A stretch of 64,000 nt of DNA from Meishania litoralis (GTDB taxonomy: Bacteria > Bacteroidota > Bacteroidia > Flavobacteriales > Flavobacteriaceae), in assembly GCF_042611095.1 (NCBI RefSeq), contig NZ_JBHFPV010000004.1, forward strand, positions 124,001-188,000, written 5' to 3'. A model generated the notes under the pieces. The model had not been told where the DNA came from, searched no databases, and saw nothing but the letters and a program-made list of their open reading frames with translations. Shown here one piece after another: positions 7,794 to 16,577 of the stretch. Made by a program: the position numbers and the translations under genes. How positions within the stretch are numbered: position 1 is the first letter of the stretch; each line of letters starts with the position of its first letter.

Positions 7794-9773
7794 TTGATTT
7801 CAAAATCCACCATAGACCAAGTTTACGAAACCGCCCGTTTGGAAGAGGTCATCGGCGATTTTGTGCAACTTAAAAAATCAGGTTCGAACTTCAAGGGCCT
7901 GAGTCCGTTTACCGATGAGCGTACTCCTAGTTTCATGGTTTCGCCGGTCAAACAGATTTGGAAGGACTTCAGCAGCGGCAAAGGTGGAAACGTAGTGGCA
8001 TTTTTAATGGAGCACGAACACTTCACTTATCCCGAAGCCATTAAATATCTGGCTAAAAAATACAACATCGAGATTGAGGAGACCGAGCGTACCGATGAGC
8101 AAAAAGAGGAGGCAAACGAACGGGAAAGCATGTATCTGGTATCGGAATTCGCGAAAGAACATTTTGCCGAAATGCTGTGGAACACCGAGCTGGGCAAAGC
8201 CATTGGACTCAGCTATTTCAAAGAGCGGGGATTTACAGATGAGACCATTAAAAAATTCAGCTTAGGTTATTGTTTGGATCAATGGGACGGTTTCACGAAA
8301 GCGGCACTTGATAAGGGCTACCAATTGGAATATCTTGAAAAAACCGGCTTGACAATTGTCAAAGAAGATACGGCCAATCCTGGTGATCCGAGAAAATTCG
8401 ACCGTTTTAAGGGGCGGGTAATGTTTCCCATTCACTCGATGAGCGGCAGGGTCTTGGGTTTTGGTGGGCGCATTCTGAACAATGATAAAAAGGCGGCGAA
8501 GTACCTGAATTCCCCTGAAAGCGAAATCTATCACAAGAGCAAGGTGCTTTATGGTATTTACTATGCGAAACAGGCAATCAACAAAGAAGACAATTGTTAT
8601 CTGGTAGAAGGCTACACCGATGTCATACAGTTCTATCAGCGGGGTATACAAAATGTAGTGTCCTCCAGTGGAACCGCCCTGACACCTGAACAGATACGGT
8701 TGATCAACCGATTGACCAAGAACATAACGGTTCTGTTCGATGGCGATGCCGCGGGCCTGAGAGCTTCGATACGCGGTATCGACCTCATCTTGGAACAGGG
8801 CATGAACGTAAAAGTATGCTCGTTTCCTGAAGGGGAAGACCCCGACAGTTTTGCGAAAAACAATGAGCTTGAAGATATAACGATATATCTTCAAGAGAAT
8901 TCAAAGGACTTCATACAGTTCAAGGCCCATCTTTTGGCCGAAGAAGCGGCAAATGACCCTATTAAACGTGCGGATACCGTTAGGGATATCGTAAACAGCA
9001 TTGCCAAGATACCTGATGCCATAAAAAGGGAAATCTACATTCAAGAGTGCGCCCAGATCATGAATATTTCCGAAGCGGTGCTGTTCGGTACTTTGGCACA
9101 GATCGGTAAAAAGGAAATCGCCGATGTTTCAAAAAAATTGCAGCAAGAGCATAAGGCCTTTGAAGTAGTAAAGAACGAAGTTGCTGCCGAAAAGGTAGAT
9201 GTACAGTATGAACTCGAGCGAAAGATCATCGAAATGTTGTTGCTATACGGAAAGGAACAAGAAGAATTTGAAGATTTGGTTCTCAAAGAGAATGAAGAAG
9301 GTGATTTGATTTTAGAACCTGAATCATTGGAAGCAAAGGTTTACGAAAAAATTTATCTCGATCTGCAGGATGACGAAATCGAACTGACCAACGATCAATT
9401 TAGAAAAATCTACTACAAATTAATCGAGCAATTGAACGAGAAGGAAGATTTTTCGGTGAACACCTTTTTATCCGAATTGGATCAAGAAATGGTATCCGAG
9501 GTATCATCTATTTTAATGGAAGAGGAAAAATATGTGCTGCATAAATGGGAAAGTAAGGACATCTATCCCAAGGACAAAAAACACGGAGTCGCGCAATTGG
9601 TCAGCGAGACCATATTGACCCTAAGGTGCTATTTGATAAAAAAACGCATGGAGCGTTTACAGAAAAATACGCAGAATGTCGAAGAAGACCATAAGGAGAC
9701 CCTAGAGGAAATAATGAACTATATTCAGTTGAACAAATTGTTGAACAAAAAACTTAATAGGGTGCTTTCTTAA
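7794..9773 (+). CDS. dnaG: DNA primase with a degenerate zinc-binding domain
   Basis: DnaG makes the RNA primers for replication. The 659-residue product has an N-terminal CHC2-type fold, a TOPRIM catalytic domain (EGYTDV with E272; FDGDAAG with D316 and D318) and a C-terminal helicase-binding region. The four zinc ligands of E. coli DnaG (C40, H43, C61, C64) align with S37, T40, D58 and S61, so zinc cannot bind in the usual way although the surrounding fold is kept. Start is TTG. The lack of frameshifts and the clean catalytic core argue that it is functional. Confidence 0.95.
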   Translation: MISKSTIDQVYETARLEEVIGDFVQLKKSGSNFKGLSPFTDERTPSFMVSPVKQIWKDFSSGKGGNVVAFLMEHEHFTYPEAIKYLAKKYNIEIEETERTDEQKEEANERESMYLVSEFAKEHFAEMLWNTELGKAIGLSYFKERGFTDETIKKFSLGYCLDQWDGFTKAALDKGYQLEYLEKTGLTIVKEDTANPGDPRKFDRFKGRVMFPIHSMSGRVLGFGGRILNNDKKAAKYLNSPESEIYHKSKVLYGIYYAKQAINKEDNCYLVEGYTDVIQFYQRGIQNVVSSSGTALTPEQIRLINRLTKNITVLFDGDAAGLRASIRGIDLILEQGMNVKVCSFPEGEDPDSFAKNNELEDITIYLQENSKDFIQFKAHLLAEEAANDPIKRADTVRDIVNSIAKIPDAIKREIYIQECAQIMNISEAVLFGTLAQIGKKEIADVSKKLQQEHKAFEVVKNEVAAEKVDVQYELERKIIEMLLLYGKEQEEFEDLVLKENEEGDLILEPESLEAKVYEKIYLDLQDDEIELTNDQFRKIYYKLIEQLNEKEDFSVNTFLSELDQEMVSEVSSILMEEEKYVLHKWESKDIYPKDKKHGVAQLVSETILTLRCYLIKKRMERLQKNTQNVEEDHKETLEEIMNYIQLNKLLNKKLNRVLS

Positions 9774-9784
9774 GGTCTGGCCAA

Positions 9785-9825
9785 CAAAAAAACCCAAATG
9801 TCATCGACAAATGGGTCTTGCGTTT
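9785..9825. terminator. Convergent terminator between dnaG and the response regulator
   Basis: ACCCA (9792-9796) and TGGGT (9812-9816), with an inner TGTC/GACA pairing, form an imperfect stem. It is flanked by an A-run on the left, giving a T-run for the minus-strand gene, and by TTTTT on the right, so it could serve both genes. Confidence 0.55.
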
Positions 9826-9846
9826 TTGGAAGGTATTAGTTCTATT

Positions 9847-10476
9847 TTAATACAGCTCTAAAGCTTTGGCCTGCTGTAAGAGATCTACCATATTATCAAC
9901 GTTCAATTTTTTCATCAAACGTGCCTTATAGGTGCTCACCGTCTTTTCGTTGAGGTTAAGCCCGATGGCGACATCTTTGTTTCGCTTACCACTGGCCAAC
10001 ATCTTCAAAACCTCGACTTCACGTGTTGAAAGCTTTCTGAAGAATCTTCTCGGTTTTTGTGTGCCTTCATCGAAGGCCAAACGCTGCGCAAGTTCATTGG
10101 TAATGAACATGTTGCCTTCGGCAACTTTTCGTACGGCGGAAATGATATAATCAATGTCGGATGCTTTTGAAAGATAGCCAAATGCACCGGCGCGAATCGT
10201 ACTTAGCGCATAGACATCTTCAGATTGTCCACTATACATCAAAACTTTAACGTTCGGATATTCTTTCTTGACTTTTCTTAAAGTCGCAATACCATTAATT
10301 TCAGGAATATCCATTTCCAACATCACCACATCTGGCGAAACATCTTTTAATTTTTCAAATAGTTCTGAAGTGGTCGATACGTCGTCGAGCACCTCAAATC
10401 CTGATGCGGATTCCAAAACATTTATTACGCCCATGCGAACAATGGGGTGGTTGTCGGCAATCAATACTTTAATCAT
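9847..10476 (-). CDS. LuxR/NarL-type response regulator with atypical receiver
   Basis: The 209-residue protein has a receiver domain (1-120) and a LuxR-type helix-turn-helix (about 149-205, LSTREVEVLKMLASG and KTVSTYKARLMKKL). The conserved acidic pair reads D8-N9 instead of Asp-Asp, and the phospho-acceptor position in VVMLEMDIP is E54 instead of Asp. S82 and K104 are normal. Phosphorylation by a histidine kinase is therefore unlikely; a Glu there may hold the domain active. No kinase gene is adjacent. Confidence 0.9.
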   Translation of the reverse strand: MIKVLIADNHPIVRMGVINVLESASGFEVLDDVSTTSELFEKLKDVSPDVVMLEMDIPEINGIATLRKVKKEYPNVKVLMYSGQSEDVYALSTIRAGAFGYLSKASDIDYIISAVRKVAEGNMFITNELAQRLAFDEGTQKPRRFFRKLSTREVEVLKMLASGKRNKDVAIGLNLNEKTVSTYKARLMKKLNVDNMVDLLQQAKALELY

Positions 10477-10638
10477 TTTGGTCTAGTTTTCTCGATATTC
10501 AATTCTATCAAAGGTAGGTATAAATACGTACGTGCAATGTAAGTTTTAAATATCGAATTCAGAAGACAAATTTGTAGTTTTTTCCTAAAAGAAGGGCAAA
10601 GAATGCCATTATATTCGTTTTATACACCTGATTCTTAG

Positions 10639-11436
10639 TTAAGTGGTCGATTTTAACAATTCTGGAATTTCACAAACAGGTATTGGAACCATTTTATGCC
10701 TATTGGCCCTGTTCAGTCTGTAATATATGGTAAATACCTCTTTTTGACGTCCGGTAAAATCGGTGGGCTCTTTTCCCTGGGCATTCATTTTCATTGCCCA
10801 TTCCAATTCTGGGTATGACGCACCTATCTGGTCCTCATCCGTGCGATTGTCGCCCCATAGGCCATCAGTTGGTGCGGCTTTGATAATTTCATCGTTTATT
10901 CCAAGATATCTTGCAATTTCATAGACTTCGGTTTTCATCAAATCGGCAATGGGGCTCAGATCGACGCCGCCATCACCGTATTTCGTAAAAAAACCCACTC
11001 CGAAATCCTCGACCTTGTTTCCCGTGCCCGCAACAAGATAATTTTTTAGTCCGGCGAAGTAATATAGTGTCGTCATTCGCAAACGTGCCCGGGCATTGGC
11101 CAACGCCATAAAACGTTCCTCCTCATTTTTAACAGAGGGCAAAGCGGCAACGAAACTGTCAAAAACCGGGGTGAGTTGTACTGTGCGTGAGCGCACGGTA
11201 TCAAAATGTTTTTCTAACCAGGCGATATGGTTCAAGGCCCTGTTGATTTGACTTTCGGCCTGATGTATCGGCATTTCGAGACAGAGGAGTTCCAGTCCGG
11301 TCATGGCGCATAATGTTGAGGTAACGGCAGAATCTATGCCTCCTGAAATACCGATGGTAAAACCTTTTATATTGGCATCGGTAGCATAATCTTTGAGCCA
11401 TTTTACAATATGGGCAACTACTTTTTCGGTTTGCAT
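10639..11436 (-). CDS. nadE: NAD synthetase
   Basis: NadE amidates nicotinic acid adenine dinucleotide to NAD. The ATP-pyrophosphatase P-loop SGGIDSA is at residues 31-37, and GTGNKVEDFGVGFFTKYGDGG and LKTEVYEIA-like blocks follow. The 265 residues contain no glutaminase domain, so it should use ammonia or an external donor. It is transcribed away from gldB across a 71-bp spacer holding a GGTTAAC tandem repeat. Confidence 0.93.
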   Translation of the reverse strand: MQTEKVVAHIVKWLKDYATDANIKGFTIGISGGIDSAVTSTLCAMTGLELLCLEMPIHQAESQINRALNHIAWLEKHFDTVRSRTVQLTPVFDSFVAALPSVKNEEERFMALANARARLRMTTLYYFAGLKNYLVAGTGNKVEDFGVGFFTKYGDGGVDLSPIADLMKTEVYEIARYLGINDEIIKAAPTDGLWGDNRTDEDQIGASYPELEWAMKMNAQGKEPTDFTGRQKEVFTIYYRLNRANRHKMVPIPVCEIPELLKSTT

Positions 11437-11450
11437 GAAGATATTTAATA

Positions 11451-11464
11451 GGTTAACGGTTAAC
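11451..11464. repeat. GGTTAAC tandem repeat in the nadE-gldB spacer
   Basis: GGTTAAC occurs twice head to tail, and each copy contains the palindrome GTTAAC. A TAACTTTG at 11461-11468 overlaps it and could be the -7 element of the gldB promoter. No regulator is known to me for this site. Confidence 0.4.
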
Positions 11465-11507
11465 TTTGTGAACTAAAAATAAAGGGTACTAACGTAAATA
11501 TAAAATC

Positions 11508-12488
11508 TTGAGGAAATTACTTGATGCAAATAGGTCGATTTTTGCGGTTTTGCTGATTTCAATGATGATTTTTGCATGTAATGACAATGATAGGGTCGCT
11601 GATGAAATCGCTAAAATCAATATTGATCTTCAAGTTAGTAGATTTGATAGGGAATTTGCAGAGGCAAAACCATCGGACCTTCCGGCATTAAAAAAAACCT
11701 ATCCCTATCTTTTTCCCGTACAATTTGCCGATAGTGTGTGGGTGGCCAAACTCAGAGATACTTTGCAAATTGAACTTCTGTCGGAGGTAGGGAAAACATT
11801 CGTAAACTTTGAAAAGGAACAGCAGGATCTTGAATCCCTGTTCAAGCACATCAAGTTCTATTTTCCGAATTATGACATTCCGAAGATCGTTACGGTCATC
11901 AATGATGTCGATTACCAAAACCGAGTAATTTTGACCGATTCGCTGCTGTTCATTGAACTGGACAGCTATCTCGGTGCCGACCACAAATTCTATCGGGGTA
12001 TTCAACGTTACATTGCCCAGGGTCTCGATCGAAAGTTCATGGTCTCCGATGTTGCAACGGCCTTCGCCAATAAATTCATTCGTAGGCCTCGGGAACGCAT
12101 GTTTTTGTCTAAAATCATATACTATGGAAAGATATTATACCTAAAGGACAAGATTATGCCGTTCGCCTCCGATGCCTTGAAAATAGGATATTCGCAAGAT
12201 CAGGTCGATTGGGCACAGGTGAACGAAGAACCAATTTGGCGGAATTTTATCGAACAAGAACATCTTTATAGCACCGACAACAAGTTGGACACTAGGTTTT
12301 TGGATCCTGCTCCTTTTTCAAAATTCGGACTCGAACTTGACAACGAATCTCCCGGTCGCATCGGGCGCTATATGGGTTGGCAGATCGTTCGCGCCTTAAT
12401 GGAGAGGAATGAAATCACCTTGCAGCAGCTTATAGCGTTGCCCGAAGAGGAAATATTCAAGAAAAGCAACTACAAACCAAGAAAATAA
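11508..12488 (+). CDS. gldB: Gliding motility lipoprotein GldB
   Basis: GldB is one of the Gld proteins required for gliding motility in Flavobacteriia. The 326-residue product starts at TTG and has a lipoprotein signal with Cys in the MMIFACND lipobox. The body carries the family pattern, including LQVSRFDREF near residue 45, PYLFP and PGRIGRYMGWQIVRALME toward the C-terminus. The gldB TAA overlaps the gldC ATG by one base, and the gldB-gldC pairing supports the call. Confidence 0.93.
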   Translation: MRKLLDANRSIFAVLLISMMIFACNDNDRVADEIAKINIDLQVSRFDREFAEAKPSDLPALKKTYPYLFPVQFADSVWVAKLRDTLQIELLSEVGKTFVNFEKEQQDLESLFKHIKFYFPNYDIPKIVTVINDVDYQNRVILTDSLLFIELDSYLGADHKFYRGIQRYIAQGLDRKFMVSDVATAFANKFIRRPRERMFLSKIIYYGKILYLKDKIMPFASDALKIGYSQDQVDWAQVNEEPIWRNFIEQEHLYSTDNKLDTRFLDPAPFSKFGLELDNESPGRIGRYMGWQIVRALMERNEITLQQLIALPEEEIFKKSNYKPRK

Positions 12489-12823
12489 TGGCAATGCTGC
12501 ACACATCTGAAATAACGCTAAAAGTAGGGCTGGACGAAAATCGTGTTCCGGAAAAATTAACATGGTCCGCACAAGATGGTGGGGTCGATAACGAAGAGGC
12601 AAAAGCCATGTTGCTTTCAGTATGGGATAGCAAGAATAAAGAGTCATTGAAAATTGACCTATGGACCAAAGATATGCCGGTCGACGAAATGAAGGTTTTC
12701 TTTCACCAGACCTTGGTCTCGTTGTCCGATACTTTTATGAAGGCGACCCAAGACGAGAAGATGACCGCTACAATGAAGGATTTCTGCGACTATTTTGCCG
12801 AAAAGCTGGAATTAAAAGGTTGA
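12488..12823 (+). CDS. gldC: Gliding motility protein GldC
   Basis: GldC is a small soluble protein that increases gliding efficiency in Flavobacterium. The 111 residues match the family layout (MAMLHTSEITLKVGLDENRV, then a helical C-terminus ending FCDYFAEKLELKG), with no signal peptide. It is translationally coupled to gldB through a TAATG overlap. Confidence 0.92.
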   Translation: MAMLHTSEITLKVGLDENRVPEKLTWSAQDGGVDNEEAKAMLLSVWDSKNKESLKIDLWTKDMPVDEMKVFFHQTLVSLSDTFMKATQDEKMTATMKDFCDYFAEKLELKG

Positions 12824-12847
12824 TCATAACCACTACTTCGCTTATCA

Positions 12848-13633
12848 TCAATCAATGGCCAATACCGGTATTTTCGATTTTAAGGTGAGCATTTCGGTCA
12901 GCCTACCTTCCGACGGGTTGCTTCTTTTGGCATGATTTCTCGGTAGTATGGCTATCATATCCATTTCCTTTTCAGTGGCATGCGATAGAATACCCTTGAC
13001 CACGTCGCTATTTTCGATAAAGGTATGCTCGGTATAGAAACTTTCGAGATAGTATTCCAACAAATTCTCGTTGGCTTCATCGGTCTCAGAATAACCATAC
13101 ATCTCTGAAGTGTTCTCAATGGTCAATACATGCACCTTCGCATTGAATTTTCTAGCAATATCCAATAAGGTTTCCAGGGCGTGTCGATCATCGATTTCCT
13201 CTTTTCCCAAGACGAGAGCGATGTTCTTGATTTGAAATTCATCCATTTTTTCTGGAACGACCAAAACCGAACAATCTACCTCCGACACGAATTTCGAAGT
13301 GTTGCTGATCAATTTGATTTCATGGTCCTGGGCCTCGGAAGTACCCATGATAACGAGATCGGTTTTTTTATTCTGTTGTAATTCCACCAAAGATTCGGTC
13401 AATGTACCTTTCAAATCTATCCATTTCAAAGGCTTTTTCAAGTCTCTTGAATATCGCTTTTGCAATTTTTCGAATTGTTCGCTTAAATTTTCAGAACTAG
13501 CCTCGCCTACAACATGGGCGAGTAAAATTTCAACGCTATCGTCGACAATGGCAAATTGAACAGCATACTCCAATGCTGTCTTAGAAGCATCCGAAAAATC
13601 AAAAGGAATAAGAATAGACGAGATTTCGTTCAT
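12848..13633 (-). CDS. Universal stress protein, UspA family
   Basis: The 261-residue cytosolic protein has a full first Usp domain (SSILIPFDFSDASKTALEYA; DLVIMGTSEA) and a weaker second one. It lacks a clear GxxGS ATP loop in the second half. Such proteins are usually induced by starvation or envelope stress. It is monocistronic and convergent with gldC. Confidence 0.85.
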   Translation of the reverse strand: MNEISSILIPFDFSDASKTALEYAVQFAIVDDSVEILLAHVVGEASSENLSEQFEKLQKRYSRDLKKPLKWIDLKGTLTESLVELQQNKKTDLVIMGTSEAQDHEIKLISNTSKFVSEVDCSVLVVPEKMDEFQIKNIALVLGKEEIDDRHALETLLDIARKFNAKVHVLTIENTSEMYGYSETDEANENLLEYYLESFYTEHTFIENSDVVKGILSHATEKEMDMIAILPRNHAKRSNPSEGRLTEMLTLKSKIPVLAID

Positions 13634-13786
13634 AACGGTTATCTTTTTATTGAATAAAACTAATCATAGAATGCTATTGATTTTATGACCGAAGTCATAA
13701 ATTTTTGAAAAAAAGATCCTTGTGCCGGGAACAATTGATTTTCGTCGTCAGTTAGATCGACAAATTTTGGCATACAAATTTTTACC

Positions 13787-15403
13787 CTATTCCATTGAAA
13801 CCGTCATGGGCCAACCTTCGAATTGTTGCGCATTGGGCTGGGTTACATCGACATATCTTGGCCAACATTCAAAAGTGGCGGTTTTTTCTTTTTTGTTGAA
13901 CCGTATTAATCCGTATCCACCTCCTTTTGATGAACTCTCGGGGTTGACATAGGCCATCATACTTATCTTATTGCCGAAACCATCGAGGTAATCGCCCGTC
14001 CATGGTAGCGATGTATTCGTGTTGGGGTTTGCACCTGCTTTTTCATCTTCGGGCCACCACCAACGGCTGTAATAATCATTTACTATGGCGGGCACGACAA
14101 ACGCCCATGGTCCGTCACGGAATTCATCGATACCTTGTTTGATAATAGTTGCCAAATGTTGGTCTCCCGCAATATGTACGGCATTGGCTTTTTTAATCAG
14201 TCTCAATGCTTTGTTGCGCCCTGTCTGTGGCCATCCGTTACTGTCTAGGTCGGCATGAAGTCGGTTATCAAGGCTGCCATGAATGTGGGCGCCCCCGCAA
14301 AACCCGGTCTGCGATAAAACAACTTTTGGGGCATCGGTATTTTGACTTCCCCAATCTTCCAGAAAATTTAGTTGGCGTTCGCCCAAAAGGGTAAGCCCCG
14401 GTAAATCAATTGAGGCGGGATCATAATCGGGGTTTCGAATATGATCGGGCCGCGGCCCCTGCTGAGGAATCTTTCCTTCAGGCCCTGATTTGAACTTCCT
14501 GTCCTCTAAAATAGCGAAATCGGCTCCTCCCCATAACAGATTTGTGTAATAGACACCGATACCTTGTTCGACCGGTGTTGGGTCATAGGGGTCGGGTAAA
14601 TGAGCGGTTTGGCAGCGTTCGACCATTTTTACATATTCGGGATGATAGGTATACCCACCATCAGGACTGCCAGGCGAGGTGGATATTTTTCCGTTTTCAC
14701 CCCAAAGATTGCCCTGTCCGATGTCGTGATCGTCAGGAATGGTAATTGCCGGCCGATTTCTAAAAGTCTCTCGAAATTGAAGACCGAATTTCAACCATGC
14801 AGCCGTATGTTCGGTATGGTCGTACGATTGGTCTCCCGCAAAAAATATTAGGTCGGGATCTTGATAGTTTATGTTGCGTACATAATTTTCACGCATACCA
14901 CGATCTTGGTTCGAATTGCAGGAAAGTGCCGCTAGGGAAATCTCCTCTTCGTTTTCGGGATTTTTGCGAACAAGACCTTCAAAAAGAGCATTTTTCGCAT
15001 GTCTAATACGATATTTAACGTTTTTCGAATCGTCCCAATTTTCGATACGGAAAAGTGCCGACCACCCTAAATCATTGATGTTCCGTTTTTGAATTTCTTT
15101 CCATTGACCGTCTTTTTCGATTTCCAGGCGCACCTCTCGGGTCTCTTCGGGGTATAACGGATAGAGTTGGGCGCTCAATTTTAAGATTTTGTTCGAAACT
15201 GTATAAATTCCGAAGGCGACCACGCTGTCGCGATCAACTTTTAAATCGATTATCGCATTGTCATCGCGGTTCCACCAATCGTTGATGGCAAGTGTATCGA
15301 CATTTGAAAATGGCGAGGTCACCGGGGGAATTCTCTCCTTTGGTTTTTCGCCACATGCCAAAAAGGTGAAAAGCGATAAAAAGACAATAGGCAATTTTTT
15401 CAT
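13787..15403 (-). CDS. PhoD-like alkaline phosphatase lipoprotein
   Basis: The start was set at MKKLPIVFLSLFTFLACGEK, which gives a lipoprotein signal (Cys in LACG) and a 538-residue product. The longer frame adds 18 unlikely residues. Metallophosphatase motifs include LIFFAGDQSYD, PDDHDIG and HIAGDQH, fitting the PhoD family that hydrolyses phosphomono- or diesters outside the cell membrane. It starts one base after the stop of the beta-lactamase gene, so the two are almost certainly co-translated. The natural substrate is unknown. Confidence 0.88.
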   Translation of the reverse strand: MKKLPIVFLSLFTFLACGEKPKERIPPVTSPFSNVDTLAINDWWNRDDNAIIDLKVDRDSVVAFGIYTVSNKILKLSAQLYPLYPEETREVRLEIEKDGQWKEIQKRNINDLGWSALFRIENWDDSKNVKYRIRHAKNALFEGLVRKNPENEEEISLAALSCNSNQDRGMRENYVRNINYQDPDLIFFAGDQSYDHTEHTAAWLKFGLQFRETFRNRPAITIPDDHDIGQGNLWGENGKISTSPGSPDGGYTYHPEYVKMVERCQTAHLPDPYDPTPVEQGIGVYYTNLLWGGADFAILEDRKFKSGPEGKIPQQGPRPDHIRNPDYDPASIDLPGLTLLGERQLNFLEDWGSQNTDAPKVVLSQTGFCGGAHIHGSLDNRLHADLDSNGWPQTGRNKALRLIKKANAVHIAGDQHLATIIKQGIDEFRDGPWAFVVPAIVNDYYSRWWWPEDEKAGANPNTNTSLPWTGDYLDGFGNKISMMAYVNPESSSKGGGYGLIRFNKKEKTATFECWPRYVDVTQPNAQQFEGWPMTVSME

Positions 15404-15404
15404 T

Positions 15405-16148
15405 CTAGTCGGTTTTAAAAAGTTCGATCGTATAGTCGAGCAATGCCGTATCCCCATGGGCTCCGTGACCGGGAACGACGATTTGCGTATCTGGATAGTT
15501 TTCCTTTATTTTTTGTACGGTTTTGCTCCATTCCAAAAGATTGGCGTCCGCAAGATTTCCTTTTTGGGCGTTCAAAGACTTTATTGCACATCCGCCAAAA
15601 ATCAAACCTTCTTCAACAATATAACTTATTATATTATCTTTTGTATGGGCCTCACCAAAGAAACCGTTGATGATTTTGGTACCACCAATACTTAATTCAT
15701 GCTGCATATCAAATCCGTTTTCCGGAACAACGTAGCCCATATTTCCAGCCAATGTGATGGTCAAGTTGTTCGAATACGAAGGAATCTTGGCGCCATGAAA
15801 AGCAGCTAGTCCGCCTAGGCAATCGATGTGAAAATGGTTGACAACAACTGCCTTGACCTGACATTTTTTATCTTCCATCAACCATTTCAATAACTCAATG
15901 GATACGTTATTGTCGATTGGGGTATCAAAGACTATAGCTTCGCCATTTTTCAAATAAATAAGACCGTTACATTCCACTTTGCCATAAGCACTAGTATCCA
16001 AATAAGAGACATGCACGTAGCTATTCTCTGAAATGGAAAGTATTTTAAGATCATCAGAGCTGTAAGCAATATTGTTTTCCTGTGACTTACACTCTAGCTG
16101 AACCAATGTCAGCATTAAACATGTTAAGATAAATTTGTTGAAAGGCAT
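15405..16148 (-). CDS. Subclass B1 metallo-beta-lactamase
   Basis: This secreted 247-residue protein has the complete B1 zinc set: H105, H107 and D109 in NHFHIDCLGG, H168 in GEAHTKDN, C187 in GGCAIKS and H228 in PGHG. Lys190 corresponds to the substrate-binding Lys of B1 enzymes. A signal peptide covers about the first 22 residues. Intact ligands predict beta-lactam hydrolysis, but the spectrum cannot be inferred and a non-antibiotic role is possible. Chromosomal B1 enzymes are common in Flavobacteriaceae. It heads a two-gene unit with the PhoD-like gene. Confidence 0.88.
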   Translation of the reverse strand: MPFNKFILTCLMLTLVQLECKSQENNIAYSSDDLKILSISENSYVHVSYLDTSAYGKVECNGLIYLKNGEAIVFDTPIDNNVSIELLKWLMEDKKCQVKAVVVNHFHIDCLGGLAAFHGAKIPSYSNNLTITLAGNMGYVVPENGFDMQHELSIGGTKIINGFFGEAHTKDNIISYIVEEGLIFGGCAIKSLNAQKGNLADANLLEWSKTVQKIKENYPDTQIVVPGHGAHGDTALLDYTIELFKTD

Positions 16149-16149
16149 A

Positions 16150-16183
16150 TTGTGCTTTTGAATGTTATAAATATATAGCTTTG
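16150..16183 (+). promoter_or_regulatory. Probable promoter of the 122-residue gene
   Basis: TAGCTTTG at 16176-16183 fits TAnnTTTG and is preceded by TTG at 16150-16152, with a 23-base spacer. The TTG start codon lies 26 bases downstream. Confidence 0.5.
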
Positions 16184-16208
16184 CCGTTCAACATTAAAAG
16201 GGGCCAAA

Positions 16209-16577
16209 TTGCGAAAACTGATTTTTATATACAATGCCAATTCAGGCCTGGGCAACCTAATCTTGGATGGGGCACATAAATTAATGAGTCCTGGCACTTA
16301 TGAGTGTAAACTCTGTAAATTGACTTTTGGGGTATTGACCGAGAACTCAATCTGGAAGAAGTTTCGAAAATCGGCAGATTTTGAAATGGAGTTTTTGCAC
16401 AAAGATGAATTTGAAAGGCTTTATGCGTCAAAATTTGGCAGCAAGTTTACATTTCCGATCGTTCTTTTGGAGGCCAATATGCGTTTAGAGGTATTTGTAA
16501 ATACCGAAGAGATAGACTCTTTGCATGATGTGGAATCTTTGATTCGATTGATCAAGGAAAGACAAGAATTGCCTTAG
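16209..16577 (+). CDS. Small conserved protein of unknown function
   Basis: The 122-residue protein starts at TTG (MRKLIFIYNANSGLGNLILD) and has a CKLC motif near residue 37. The alpha/beta pattern has no membrane segment, and the CxxC suggests a thioredoxin-like or metal-related role. No nucleotide-binding motif supports the GTPase name sometimes given to such proteins. Its stop overlaps the convergent engB stop by 4 bases. Confidence 0.7.
   Translation: MRKLIFIYNANSGLGNLILDGAHKLMSPGTYECKLCKLTFGVLTENSIWKKFRKSADFEMEFLHKDEFERLYASKFGSKFTFPIVLLEANMRLEVFVNTEEIDSLHDVESLIRLIKERQELP

Noticed and set aside
7794..8010. Sequencing error or frameshift as cause of the missing DnaG zinc ligands
   Set aside because: The frame and surrounding residues are fully conserved, and the four losses are separate substitutions.
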